Assembly (NCBI GenBank): GCA_903882805.1
Contig: CAIRYK010000067.1
Coordinates: 1-36,442, forward strand
Length of the DNA: 36,442 bases
Origin: an uncultured Bacteroidota bacterium
GTDB taxonomy: Bacteria; Bacteroidota; Bacteroidia; Chitinophagales; Chitinophagaceae
Reading direction: 5' to 3'
Numbering within the stretch: position 1 is the stretch's first letter; each line of letters opens with the position of its first letter. The notes under the pieces were generated by a model. That model worked only from the letters and a program-made list of their open reading frames with translations. It was not told the origin of the DNA and did not search any database. This document shows positions 8,443 to 16,287 of this stretch, piece by piece. Made by a program: the position numbers and the translations under genes.

Positions 8443-8466
8443 GCGCCGGGGATGTCCGGCGCTTTT
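8443..8466 (+). terminator. Intrinsic terminator / attenuator in early operon
   Basis: GCGCCGG (8443-8449) and CCGGCGC (8456-8462) form a perfect 7-bp GC-rich stem with a 6-nt loop, followed by TTTT. It lies between the zinc-ribbon gene and the ASCH-like gene, so it may lower expression of the distal early genes. Confidence 0.7.
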
Positions 8467-8503
8467 GGTAAAAACTATTTTTAAAAACGTAAAAACAAAA
8501 ACG

Positions 8504-8950
8504 ATGCCACTATATGGATTTAAGGAACGGTTTTGCCCATTTGTAATGGATGGTACAAAAAAACAAACGATACGGGCATACAGGAAACGCCCTACACGCC
8601 CAGGTGATTTTGCTTACTTGTATTATGGGCTGAAAACTAAGTATGCTAAAAGACTACTGGAACCTCAGAAAATAAAAGAGGTGAAAACTGTAGTAATAAT
8701 GAAAGATTGTATACTAGTACTGGATACTGATAAATTGAGCGAGGCAGAGGCAGCGCTTATAATTTCGGGTAAGTTTCCAAAAGGGAAAATGAATCATCAG
8801 GTACTTATGCATGAGGGGGAACTAAATGACTTTGCATGGAGCGATGGATTTAGGTTTGATGATGTTGAGCAACGGTATGGCTGCTTTAGGTTGATGAAAA
8901 TGTATTTCGGCAATTCGCTGCCGTTTGTTGGTAACCTTATAAAATGGTAA
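8504..8950 (+). CDS. ASCH/PUA-like domain protein
   Basis: A 148-residue protein. ATG at 8504 is chosen because upstream in-frame codons run through the terminator stem. The pattern FKERFCPFVMDGTKKQTIR, then RPGDFAYLYYGLKTKYAK, with a basic TIR/R patch, fits the ASCH domain (PUA-like RNA/nucleotide-binding fold) common in phages. ASCH proteins are thought to bind RNA or modified nucleosides; the role here is unknown. Confidence 0.65.
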   Translation: MPLYGFKERFCPFVMDGTKKQTIRAYRKRPTRPGDFAYLYYGLKTKYAKRLLEPQKIKEVKTVVIMKDCILVLDTDKLSEAEAALIISGKFPKGKMNHQVLMHEGELNDFAWSDGFRFDDVEQRYGCFRLMKMYFGNSLPFVGNLIKW

Positions 8951-8954
8951 TGGT

Positions 8955-9416
8955 ATGACACGATGGTTATTGATAAGCGAAGAGTTTCCCGGTAATGTGA
9001 TGTTTCAATACGACAAACGGGGTTATCTGGTGCAGTTTGAGGTAAATAGCACAGAAATAGGACAGGATGCACATGCGGAACTACTCCAAAGTATGGGGCA
9101 TTTTTTGACGGATAATCAGCTACTTGAATGGGCAAAAGGGCTTAAAAAGAATGTAAAGCGAGTAAAGATTGATTTGTCGTTTGATTTATTGTGGCATGAG
9201 TATGGAAGCCCCCGTGATAGACATATATGTGAGCCGCTGTGGAATAAGATGCCAGATTTAGTAAAGTATGCTGTACTGGTCAATCTGAAGGCATATAACC
9301 GTTACTGCAAGCGCAATCCTCAGTATAGTAAATTGAATCCTAAAAGTTATTTGCGTGGGCATTATAAAAATGATTGGGATAAGGTTCCGGATTTTGGACA
9401 GGCAAAAGCTGCATAG
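8955..9416 (+). CDS. Hypothetical early protein with replication-type C-terminal motif
   Basis: A 153-residue protein. The C-terminal end (NPQYSKLNPKSYLRGHYKN, then DWDKV) resembles the 'hPTTYLNQ..WED' ending seen in some phage replication-initiation proteins, but no primase or helicase domain is visible. The first 70 residues look beta-rich. Function unknown. Confidence 0.6.
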   Translation: MTRWLLISEEFPGNVMFQYDKRGYLVQFEVNSTEIGQDAHAELLQSMGHFLTDNQLLEWAKGLKKNVKRVKIDLSFDLLWHEYGSPRDRHICEPLWNKMPDLVKYAVLVNLKAYNRYCKRNPQYSKLNPKSYLRGHYKNDWDKVPDFGQAKAA

Positions 9417-9417
9417 G

Positions 9418-9756
9418 ATGGGTGTGATACTAAGTAAGGACAAATTGAAAAGGACTCTTTGGGCTATTGATGATTACAAGAGGGAGCTCAGTAAATTAAA
9501 GTCGGAGCATGACACTATAAGCAAGTATAAAGATAGGCTTTGGTTTTGGCGAGTAACATTTACGGATAGGGAAACGCACTTATTGCGTTACCATGAACTG
9601 GCTAAGCAAATTGAAGATTATGAGGCTGGGCTTATTGAATTGCAAACAATTGTTGCAGACCACTTTAATGAGATAGAAAAGAACCATTTGAGTATGAACC
9701 CATTCAAGGGTATTAATCTAAGAGAAACAACTTTAGTTCAAATTGAAATGTTTTAG
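9418..9756 (+). CDS. Hypothetical coiled-coil protein
   Basis: A 112-residue, helical, charged protein (KDKLKRTLWAIDDYKRELSK). ATG at 9418 lies two bases past the upstream stop. The frame is open further upstream but would overlap the preceding gene by about 60 bp. Coiled-coil potential spans most of the protein. No family recognised. Confidence 0.55.
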   Translation: MGVILSKDKLKRTLWAIDDYKRELSKLKSEHDTISKYKDRLWFWRVTFTDRETHLLRYHELAKQIEDYEAGLIELQTIVADHFNEIEKNHLSMNPFKGINLRETTLVQIEMF

Positions 9757-9758
9757 TG

Positions 9759-10181
9759 ATGGATACTGAGTATAAGATTAATAAGGGGCAAATAAGCGCG
9801 ATACATGCGCTGCTGAATAAAATGGGTAAGAGTGGCGATAAAGAGTTTAAGGCTGATTTGGTAAGACAGTTTACAGAGGGCAGGGAAACGAGTACTACTA
9901 AGCTGAGCTGGAAGGAAGCAAAGGATATGATTGTAAGCCTGACTAAAATAACTGAGCCAAAACAGGATGCGGCTGATAAGAAACGGAAGTTGCTAATTGC
10001 TTATGCTCATCAGATGCGCTGGGAAAATGACACGGGAGCTGTAGATATGGAACGGGTAGATAACTGGTGTATAAAATATGGGCAGTATCATAAAGACCTT
10101 ATGTCGCACGATGTAGCAGAGTTGAGCCACCTGATTGTACAGATGGAAAAAGCATTCAGGCATCTTTTAAAGAGTGTTTAA
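9759..10181 (+). CDS. GemA-like regulatory protein (DUF1018-like)
   Basis: About 140 residues, using ATG 9759 (a GTG lies directly before it). The N-terminal pattern KINKGQISAIHALLNKMG, then SWKEAKDMIVSLTK, matches the GemA/DUF1018 layout of Mu-like phages, in which a conserved start is followed by helices. GemA in Mu modulates host gene expression and DNA topology. The C-terminal half (AYAHQMRWE, VDNWCIKYGQYHKDL) is what Bacteroidota versions show. This is the last soluble early gene. Confidence 0.65.
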   Translation: MDTEYKINKGQISAIHALLNKMGKSGDKEFKADLVRQFTEGRETSTTKLSWKEAKDMIVSLTKITEPKQDAADKKRKLLIAYAHQMRWENDTGAVDMERVDNWCIKYGQYHKDLMSHDVAELSHLIVQMEKAFRHLLKSV

Positions 10182-10201
10182 ACGGGTTTTAAAAAGGGTA
10201 T

Positions 10202-10233
10202 AAATACCCTCTCTGGTTTCAGGGAGGGTATTT
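10202..10233 (+). terminator. Hairpin between early operon and membrane genes
   Basis: AAATACCCTC (10202-10211) pairs with GAGGGTATTT (10224-10233), with further pairing inside the loop. It is AT-bordered on both sides, so it could end transcription in either direction. It marks the end of the core early operon. Confidence 0.6.
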
Positions 10234-10257
10234 ACTTTTGTGGTAAATAATAACGAT

Positions 10258-10674
10258 ATGACAGCGCAAAATGTTTTAGATAAGATTGTCGGTTTTTGGA
10301 ATCGTATTGGTACAAAAGGTCAGTGGGCTTTGGTAATTGTGGTTTTTGTGATTGTGGCTAATGTGCTGCCTCAGGAGCAAAAGGTAACACCTGTGGTGGC
10401 TGAGCCTGTAAAGACTCAGAAAGAACGTGATGAGAAATGGCAGTTTGATGCTTATGGCGCAGCTACAGATTTGATAAGGACAAAACTGGGATTGGGCGGC
10501 GATGCTAAATTTACAAGAGTAATTGATGATTGTGTGAGTGAAGGGAATGCAATGTATATGGTTGTTGGAACGGTAGCGTATGGCAATAACTATAAAAGAT
10601 GGACAGTAGAGGTGCAGAGAGGCGGCGGGGAATGGAGGGTGGTAAATGGACCAGTAATAATGGATGTAAAATGA
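10258..10674 (+). CDS. Small membrane-anchored protein
   Basis: A 138-residue protein starting at ATG 10258 (a GTG at 10240 would add six residues and lie in the hairpin flank). One membrane segment, WALVIVVFVIVANVL (residues about 23-37), is followed by an outside or cytoplasmic domain of about 100 residues with a repeated-strand look (KRWTVEVQRGGGEWRVVNG). No family recognised. Coupled by ATGA overlap to the next gene. Confidence 0.55.
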   Translation: MTAQNVLDKIVGFWNRIGTKGQWALVIVVFVIVANVLPQEQKVTPVVAEPVKTQKERDEKWQFDAYGAATDLIRTKLGLGGDAKFTRVIDDCVSEGNAMYMVVGTVAYGNNYKRWTVEVQRGGGEWRVVNGPVIMDVK

Positions 10675-10820
10675 GGCTATTTTTATATTGTGGAGGTATA
10701 GTAGGGTCTGTTTTATGTTACCAGTACTACGATCAATTTTTAGGACTTGTAATTTTAATTATTGGAATTGGGGTAGGCGTTATTGATAGGGAGCGGCAAA
10801 GATGGAAAGACATAAAGTAA
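10671..10820 (+). CDS. Very small membrane protein
   Basis: A 49-residue protein, ATG overlapping the previous stop. Almost all of it is hydrophobic: FLYCGGIVGSVLCY and FLGLVILIIGIGVGVI form two probable membrane helices, ending in a charged RERQRWKDIK tail. Could be a holin-like or superinfection-related protein; no proof. Confidence 0.5.
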   Translation: MRLFLYCGGIVGSVLCYQYYDQFLGLVILIIGIGVGVIDRERQRWKDIK

Positions 10821-10860
10821 ACAACAAGCCCCGGCGTAATTGCCGGGGCTTGTTGTTTTA
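10821..10860 (+). terminator. Perfect 15-bp bidirectional terminator
   Basis: ACAACAAGCCCCGGC (10821-10835) and its exact complement (10842-10856) are separated by a 6-nt loop and followed by TTTT. It starts one base past the last rightward gene of this block and ends just before the leftward gene's stop (10858), so it serves both converging transcripts. Confidence 0.9.
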
Positions 10861-11172
10861 CCAAATAATATGTGACCAGTTGGTTTGAAACCATTTTTTT
10901 GGGGGCGGCTCTTGCCGGAGCTTTTGAACGGCCTCTGTTTTTTCGGACAGGATGTCTGCTATTCTACCGGTGGATAGGAAAAACTCTTCGGATAATTTCA
11001 CAAGCATTTCATCGTAACGAACGTGATTGGTAAGGAAGTAGTAATAGCGCGCTACTATTGCTTCTACTTTCTTTTCGTACATAGTTTTATCGTCGGTTGG
11101 GAATAGCGGTTTCTGTTGCTCTGGAGCAATTGTGTTGTTAAGTAGTAGGAGTTTGCGTTTGCCTCGTTGCAT
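10858..11172 (-). CDS. Hypothetical protein, possible HTH
   Basis: A 104-residue basic protein. YYYFLTNHVRYDEMLVKLSEEFFLSTGRIADILSE (residues about 43-77) reads as a helix-turn-helix typical of small Bacteroidota phage or mobile-element proteins. It could act as a regulator. A TATTTTTG box (complement of 11178-11185) sits only about 6 bp before its ATG, which would give a nearly leaderless mRNA. Confidence 0.6.
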   Translation of the reverse strand: MQRGKRKLLLLNNTIAPEQQKPLFPTDDKTMYEKKVEAIVARYYYFLTNHVRYDEMLVKLSEEFFLSTGRIADILSEKTEAVQKLRQEPPPKKWFQTNWSHIIW

Positions 11173-11205
11173 ATGTACAAAAATAGTAGTATTCTACATT
11201 TTTGA

Positions 11206-11547
11206 ATGCAAAAGATATACACAGGGATGGATTGTTTAGTAAGTTTGGGCATGACACTTAGCTATCAAATAACTGACGAAAATGGGAAAGATATTGACAA
11301 AAAAGAGACTGTTTTTAGCGTTGATTACGTAACGGTAAAAAACCTGAGCAGCTACTTAGACATTAAGGATGCAAAACAAGGGAACAGAGTACTGTACATG
11401 ACGCCTGATGAATATGCTATTTTGGTAGACGATATAGTAAAAAGAGGATTTGACTATGATAAGGGTAGAAAGTCGATTGATGAGTTTACAGAGAATGGAG
11501 GTAATAAGATACTTAGTATAGATTTGCAAGTGATACTACCTGCCTAA
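11206..11547 (+). CDS. Hypothetical protein
   Basis: A 113-residue protein, divergent from the preceding gene with a 33-bp gap. A second in-frame ATG at 11227 (MDCLVSLGM) is an alternative start and may be the true one. No family recognised; predicted mixed alpha/beta. It stands alone, closed by a long hairpin. Confidence 0.55.
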   Translation: MQKIYTGMDCLVSLGMTLSYQITDENGKDIDKKETVFSVDYVTVKNLSSYLDIKDAKQGNRVLYMTPDEYAILVDDIVKRGFDYDKGRKSIDEFTENGGNKILSIDLQVILPA

Positions 11548-11556
11548 AGGGATGAT

Positions 11557-11600
11557 AAGAAATGAGCGGCTGTAATAAATACAGCCGCTCATTTCTTTTA
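11557..11600 (+). terminator. 18-bp bidirectional terminator
   Basis: A nearly complete 18-bp stem (11557-11574 with 11580-11597), core AGCGGCTGTA / TACAGCCGCT, loop of 5 nt, then a TTTTA tail. It separates the rightward 113-residue gene from the leftward fibre/head operon. The stop of the leftward small gene (11598-11600) abuts it. Confidence 0.9.
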
Positions 11601-11771
11601 TGGGATTGTAGCATCCGGCTCTGTTGTTAATGGTGGGTCTTCTACTTCGGTAATTCCAATTGCCGATCTCTCTTCTGGCGTTGCGAGCTCGCACCAGTTG
11701 GCGGGGTAACGGAAACCATTGGTTTCAAATTGCTGGTTGGTGATGTTATCTCCATTCAGGTAGTATTGCAT
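11598..11771 (-). CDS. Small tail-fibre-region protein
   Basis: A 57-residue frame starting MQYYLNGDNITNQQFETNGF. The stretch RYPANWCELATPEERSAIGI matches the 'yP-nWl-.AT.eEr..lGi' motif found in short proteins or domains near phage tail fibres. It is the last gene of the leftward head/fibre block, directly after the SPRY-domain protein, which supports an adhesion-related role. Confidence 0.65.
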   Translation of the reverse strand: MQYYLNGDNITNQQFETNGFRYPANWCELATPEERSAIGITEVEDPPLTTEPDATIP

Positions 11772-11796
11772 AGTGTAGTGTTGGTTTTATGATGTG

Positions 11797-12444
11797 TTAT
11801 TGATAGAAACCTGAGTTGTAACCCTGTGGTACTGGGTATTTGAATGCTGATTGCCCAAAATTGGCGGTAACTCCATAGGCGGCATTGGCACCGAAGGCAG
11901 GGCATATAGAGCCAGTAAGCGAATGAAATATAGCCCCTTGGCCAGTAGCGCCGGAGGTCGGGTCGGGGGCGATGGCATTGCTACTGAGGCCGTTATACCA
12001 CACGCCATTACGGCCTACGTAAATAAAATTATTAATCTTATCTAACGCAAACATTAGTGTATCACCTACAGCGAATGCAACACCATTTGGAGCGAGGTAG
12101 CCAGCTCTTGCCGGGGAGTCGGTACCGTTTGCTGCCGCCGAATGGATTTTGTTAATGCTACCGCCATTTACATATACACCCCATCCAAGCGCGTCAGCGC
12201 CTAAATAACTGCCTGTAGTTATTGCTCCGGTTGTAGCAATACCTACCACTCCTAAAATAGAGCCGGAATTGATTGTAACCTCCCAATACCACATGCCGTA
12301 ATTTTTGTAGAATAGTGATGCCCTTACTGTGTTACCGGTTGTAGCAGCTACTGTAAGGTTGTTGTTTGAAAGGGTTATACCACTGCCTTTGTCGAGCGGA
12401 TTATATGTGGTTTTGCCGCGTAATAGGATTGCTGCGATGTTCAT
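11797..12444 (-). CDS. SPRY-domain tail/adhesin protein
   Basis: A 215-residue protein with a SPRY/concanavalin-like fold: GMWYWEVTI (about 50-58), VVGIATTGAI, LGWGVYVNGG, then GDTLMFALDKINNFIYVGRN. SPRY-like domains occur in phage receptor-binding and decoration proteins. It lies 3 bp from the collagen-like fibre gene and likely forms the tip or a cofactor of the fibre. Confidence 0.7.
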   Translation of the reverse strand: MNIAAILLRGKTTYNPLDKGSGITLSNNNLTVAATTGNTVRASLFYKNYGMWYWEVTINSGSILGVVGIATTGAITTGSYLGADALGWGVYVNGGSINKIHSAAANGTDSPARAGYLAPNGVAFAVGDTLMFALDKINNFIYVGRNGVWYNGLSSNAIAPDPTSGATGQGAIFHSLTGSICPAFGANAAYGVTANFGQSAFKYPVPQGYNSGFYQ

Positions 12445-12447
12445 TGA

Positions 12448-14445
12448 TTAGCTTATTTTTTGGTTAAGGTTGAGCACAATAGCAATAGCTTTTACCGTAT
12501 GTACCCCTGACTGGCTACCGCTGGTGGCGACAAATGTGCTTGCTACTGCATTTGCTGCGCTTGTGCTTATTTTAAAAGTATTGGCATCTACTACTGTTAC
12601 GAAGTAGGTAGTAGCGGCTGATATGCCTGTAGGCAGTGCGCCAGTGGTAGAGAACTGTATACGGTCGCCACTGTCGAGGGAGTGAGCAGTCATTGTAATA
12701 ACAGCAGGTGTGGCTATTGTGATAGTAGCAGTTCCGGATATGTTTTGCTCGACGATGTAGCCGAAAATATCTCTACTCAGTGCAGTTGTAGATATAGCCG
12801 GGATTGCGCCTCCAGAAAAAACAAAACACCAAGCAAATGTGAGCAATCGAGAGCCTGTAATATCTTGCTTGAATGTGAGAAAACCAGACTGACCTACTAC
12901 TATATTAGAGGGCACGCCTAATGCGGCATTACCTGTTAATACTCCTTTATAATTAGCATAGGCGGCAAAGTCTAAGGTAATAGTAGCGGCATAGGTAAAC
13001 GTGCCTTGGGCTGTGCCAGATGTGCCGGATGGACCTGTAAGGTTTGCTTGATATACCCATGAGCCGGTTACTTTTTTGTAGACGTAGCCGTTATCTGTAT
13101 TTAGATACAGGTCGTTATCAGCACCTGTGCCGCCGGAGGGGGCTCCTGAACCAGTATACCACAGGGCTCCGTTTGTACCGTTACTCCCGTTTGTTCCATT
13201 TGAACCAGCAGCTCCTGTTGCGCCTGTTGCCCCTTTGATGTTGCCTACTACGTTCCATGTGCCTGTAGTTTTTTTGTACAGGTCGTAATTGGAAAGATTG
13301 ATATAGTAGTCGTTGTTTGCGCCAGTACCGGACGATGGCGCTCCTGCACCTGATAGTATTGTTGCGCCGTCGGCTCCGTTTGAACCGTTAGTTCCATTAG
13401 TACCATTTGAACCGGCAGCTCCTGTTGCGCCCTTGATATTGCCTACAACGTTCCATGTGCCTGTAGTTTTTTTGTACAGGTCATAATTAGAAAGATTGAT
13501 GTAGTAGTCGTTGTTTGCGCCAGTACCGGACGATGGCGCTCCTGCACCTGATAGTATTGTTGCGCCGTCGGCTCCGTTTGAACCGTCTGCGCCATCGTTG
13601 CCGGGAATGCCTTGCGGGCCTGTATCGCCTGTATCGCCCTTATCGCCTTTGGGGCCTTGTGAACCGCCACCAGTACCGCCACCTTGCGCAAATATTTCCC
13701 AAACGCCGTTGGCAAATATGTATGTGGTATTATCGGCGGTGTTTCGGTAGATGTCGTTTTTGTGGCCTATGCTGGGCTGCATTGCGAGGTTTCCTAACCA
13801 GAATAGGCCGCAACGGTCTGATTGACTGATGCCAGGCGTTACGGTGATGTTTGTTGTAACGCTGTCTTCGACACATGGGTATGTAAATTGCGTAGTGAGC
13901 GCAATTGTTGCCGGGGCGGTGAGCTGCTGTAGCTTGGTGGTATAGTCTTCGAGCGGTAAGGTATAGGATAGGTCGCGTATGCGCAGGTCTGTGCGCAGCT
14001 CGTTTGTTTTTGCAGCAGTACGATTGAATGATTTGAAGACATCCGGCCAGTAGTCTGGTTGCGGCTCATCGGGCAGTACCGGTACTAATTCATCGGACGG
14101 ACACCAGCCTTGCAACGCTGAATGTATCATCGTTTCTATTTCGTAATAGCCTAACCCTTTTGCGACGAATTTTGCAGGGCTAATGTTACTAACGTCTGAA
14201 AATGGCGTGAAGGCTATGCGGATATTAATGTATAGCATGCCTGCCTGTACATTGGCAGAATAGTTGCTGTAGGCGGCGTTATTGAAGTCTATTAGCGCAC
14301 AGGGGAATGATACAGCCGGCTGCTGGTCTTCTAATTGCCCAAAGTCGTGATTGATATACCGTAAAACGGGCTTATTGTTTTCGTCTACAATTTCAGCGAG
14401 GCGGCGTTGTAGTGTGAGGTATAGATTTGCGTATATGCTTTGCAT
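12448..14445 (-). CDS. Tail protein fused to collagen-like fibre
   Basis: A 665-residue protein in three parts. Residues 1-175 look like the Mu gp37/DUF1834-type tail-completion family (LRYINHDFGQLEDQQPAVSF, then FPCALIDF). Residues about 255-470 are collagen-like: GxxGxxG runs (GPKGDKGDTGDTGPQGIPG) alternate with repeats whose core is ILSGAGAPSSGTGANNDYY. Two repeats are identical and a third is diverged. The C-terminal part (about 470-665) is a beta-rich Ser/Thr domain. It should be a trimeric adhesion fibre. A tail-terminator-type domain and a fibre on one chain is unusual, and the frame is unbroken. Confidence 0.75.
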   Translation of the reverse strand: MQSIYANLYLTLQRRLAEIVDENNKPVLRYINHDFGQLEDQQPAVSFPCALIDFNNAAYSNYSANVQAGMLYINIRIAFTPFSDVSNISPAKFVAKGLGYYEIETMIHSALQGWCPSDELVPVLPDEPQPDYWPDVFKSFNRTAAKTNELRTDLRIRDLSYTLPLEDYTTKLQQLTAPATIALTTQFTYPCVEDSVTTNITVTPGISQSDRCGLFWLGNLAMQPSIGHKNDIYRNTADNTTYIFANGVWEIFAQGGGTGGGSQGPKGDKGDTGDTGPQGIPGNDGADGSNGADGATILSGAGAPSSGTGANNDYYINLSNYDLYKKTTGTWNVVGNIKGATGAAGSNGTNGTNGSNGADGATILSGAGAPSSGTGANNDYYINLSNYDLYKKTTGTWNVVGNIKGATGATGAAGSNGTNGSNGTNGALWYTGSGAPSGGTGADNDLYLNTDNGYVYKKVTGSWVYQANLTGPSGTSGTAQGTFTYAATITLDFAAYANYKGVLTGNAALGVPSNIVVGQSGFLTFKQDITGSRLLTFAWCFVFSGGAIPAISTTALSRDIFGYIVEQNISGTATITIATPAVITMTAHSLDSGDRIQFSTTGALPTGISAATTYFVTVVDANTFKISTSAANAVASTFVATSGSQSGVHTVKAIAIVLNLNQKIS
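13240..13586 (-). repeat. In-frame tandem repeat, 198-bp offset
   Basis: Copies at about 13240-13388 and 13438-13586 differ at only a few bases (for example at the codons GTAATTGGA / ATAATTAGA) and encode the same fibre module. The 198-bp offset equals 66 codons. Such repeats can change fibre length by slippage or recombination. Confidence 0.8.
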
Positions 14446-14464
14446 ATTGTTGCTTTTGGATTGA

Positions 14465-15022
14465 TTATGGGAAAAGTTGTTTTATGAAGTCTACTACATC
14501 GCGGCGTATTGAGTTGATTAGGTTTGGTGCATCGGCTTCGGTTTCGGGCATAAACTGACGTTTTGGTATATTCATTTTTCGGGTGTGGGCTGCTACTGTG
14601 TAGTTGCCGGTTTCTTTGTGAACTGTCCTCATTCGCTCGTTTCCGGACTTGGTGTAGCGGCCTGTGCCTACTTTTATGGCCTCAAAAGAACGGCGTGTAT
14701 GTGCTCTTACGTTGACGGTGCCATTGAACCCGCGATTGTGTACGCGTGAATACGGGAGGTCGGTATATACGCGCATTTGTCCCGGCTGGGGGTCGGACTT
14801 GATAGAGCGGCGCAGGTGTCCTTTCCTTATCAGGATTGTTGTTTTGCGAATGTTATCCTTCCAAGCAGTATATCCGTTACCTGCGTAGCCCTGGGCGCGA
14901 AAGTTGAGGTTAATAAAGCGCAACGTTTTTTGCCCAGCTTCGCGAGGAAACCGGTACATAGCATATTGCTGCAACTTAGCTGCTTTGCGTCTTAACTCTT
15001 CAGGTAGCTCGTTTGCGTTCAT
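14465..15022 (-). CDS. Virion morphogenesis / tail completion protein (Mu G-like)
   Basis: A 185-residue protein. NGYTAWKDN, TILIRKGHLRRSIKSDP, LPYSRVHNRGF, VRAHTRRS and IPKRQFM trace the phage virion-morphogenesis family: a G-W motif, L-G-LR-SI, YAxIHNxG, and an R-F finish. It is thought to join head to tail or complete the tail. It abuts the Mu F-like gene by 0 bp, as in Mu-like phages. Confidence 0.8.
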   Translation of the reverse strand: MNANELPEELRRKAAKLQQYAMYRFPREAGQKTLRFINLNFRAQGYAGNGYTAWKDNIRKTTILIRKGHLRRSIKSDPQPGQMRVYTDLPYSRVHNRGFNGTVNVRAHTRRSFEAIKVGTGRYTKSGNERMRTVHKETGNYTVAAHTRKMNIPKRQFMPETEADAPNLINSIRRDVVDFIKQLFP

Positions 15023-16243
15023 CTATACTTTTCTAAATTGAAGGATACCTTTTCTTACTTGCCTGATTGCAGCCTCGTTGTAGCTGCCATTACTGTTCTC
15101 GAGGGCATTGATTGCTGTAATGTCGCTGTCGGTACAATGGACAGAAATGGGGTGGTTTTCGTAGTACTTGAGGTATATGGTTTCCAATTTCCCGTTATTC
15201 ATGTAACTCCATATTTCATCGGGGTTGGTAACAATATCGTCTATGTTACCGATAAGATTAAATGGTAGCCTATTGCGAGTTTCGGTAGTGATGCGTACAG
15301 TATTTTTCCTATTGTCGGTAATGTCTGCATGAGATTGATTGCCGCCAATTGATTGCCACCAGTCGGTTACATCGTGCTTTGCTGCAAGTTGCTTAGGTGC
15401 AGGAAAGTCGAAGTCTGTATATAGTTTTTTAGGCGATGGCATACCGTAATTAGCTTCAGCTTTTAGTTCAGTTTCATTGCCGAATGAGTCTTGATAATAG
15501 GTATGGTCATTTGTATAAACTACTTTATCTATGCCACAATTTCGCTGAAATAGCGGTTTAATGCCAGCTGTTTGTATCATATCGTCAGCATTGTACTCCT
15601 TTACATTTTTTGCCAATCCGGGTATTATGTTGCAACGGCATCCATGGTCGAAGGGTATCCAGAACCGGAGCCATATAGGGTCGGATTTCGGCGCAGTAAA
15701 GCCGTCGTTTGCCGCATGTGTTGGTCGTACCCTATCGTCTCCGGCGGTTGAAACCTGCAATAGATCATCGGGCTGGAAGGTATTCCAAGTTTGTGCGCCC
15801 TGGACTGATGCAAGAGCTGTTTGCGCTTCGGTGGCTAACCATGTTTTGTTGAACAATGCTCCAGTATCGGCAACGTCGTTGCGAAACTGTGCCTCTGACT
15901 TTGGATTGCCGGTTGTGTCTAAAAGCAGCGCATTAAATGCTTTTACTTCTGTAAGGCTCTTAGCTGCACTAAATGAAAACAGGTTATGCCTGAAGTAGTT
16001 GGCAAGGTCGTTGTCAGGGCTATCGTAGGAGAAATTGGGCTTATTGCCGAAACCGGCAAGCATTGCTGCTAATAGCGTATTTGCCGTGGCTTCGTATAAT
16101 GCTTGTGGTATTTCGCCATCGGTTATAGATGCGTTGTACAGTTGGGTAGCAATGGAGTTTGTGATTGCAGTAAAGTTGTTGCTATTGGCAAGGTTGGCTG
16201 CAATAAGGTCACCTCCGCATGTAGCACAGGTATGGCTATACAA
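15023..16243 (-). CDS. Mu F-like head morphogenesis protein with extra C-terminal domain
   Basis: A 406-residue protein. Residues about 90-206 match the Mu F / SPP1 gp7 minor head family: VRPTHAANDGF (172-182) and a closing GCRC (201-204) are the diagnostic ends. After about 290 an additional domain follows (LIGNIDDIVTNPDEIWSY at 330-347, then TIYLKYYENHPISVHC at 356-370). This resembles the Barnase/EndoU-type nuclease domains (PBECR) often fused to such proteins. The nuclease reading is tentative; no catalytic histidine pair could be assigned. Confidence 0.75.
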   Translation of the reverse strand: MYSHTCATCGGDLIAANLANSNNFTAITNSIATQLYNASITDGEIPQALYEATANTLLAAMLAGFGNKPNFSYDSPDNDLANYFRHNLFSFSAAKSLTEVKAFNALLLDTTGNPKSEAQFRNDVADTGALFNKTWLATEAQTALASVQGAQTWNTFQPDDLLQVSTAGDDRVRPTHAANDGFTAPKSDPIWLRFWIPFDHGCRCNIIPGLAKNVKEYNADDMIQTAGIKPLFQRNCGIDKVVYTNDHTYYQDSFGNETELKAEANYGMPSPKKLYTDFDFPAPKQLAAKHDVTDWWQSIGGNQSHADITDNRKNTVRITTETRNRLPFNLIGNIDDIVTNPDEIWSYMNNGKLETIYLKYYENHPISVHCTDSDITAINALENSNGSYNEAAIRQVRKGILQFRKV

Positions 16244-16287
16244 GCTATGCAGGGACGGTAGTAGGTCGGAGTATGGCCCACTATTGG

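Noticed and set aside
9355-9420. Upstream start for the 9418 gene
   Set aside because: It would overlap the preceding gene by about 60 bp; the ATG two bases after the stop is the better choice.
13240-13586. Fibre repeats as a diversity-generating retroelement target
   Set aside because: No reverse transcriptase and no template repeat with adenine-specific changes were seen; differences are too few and not A-biased.
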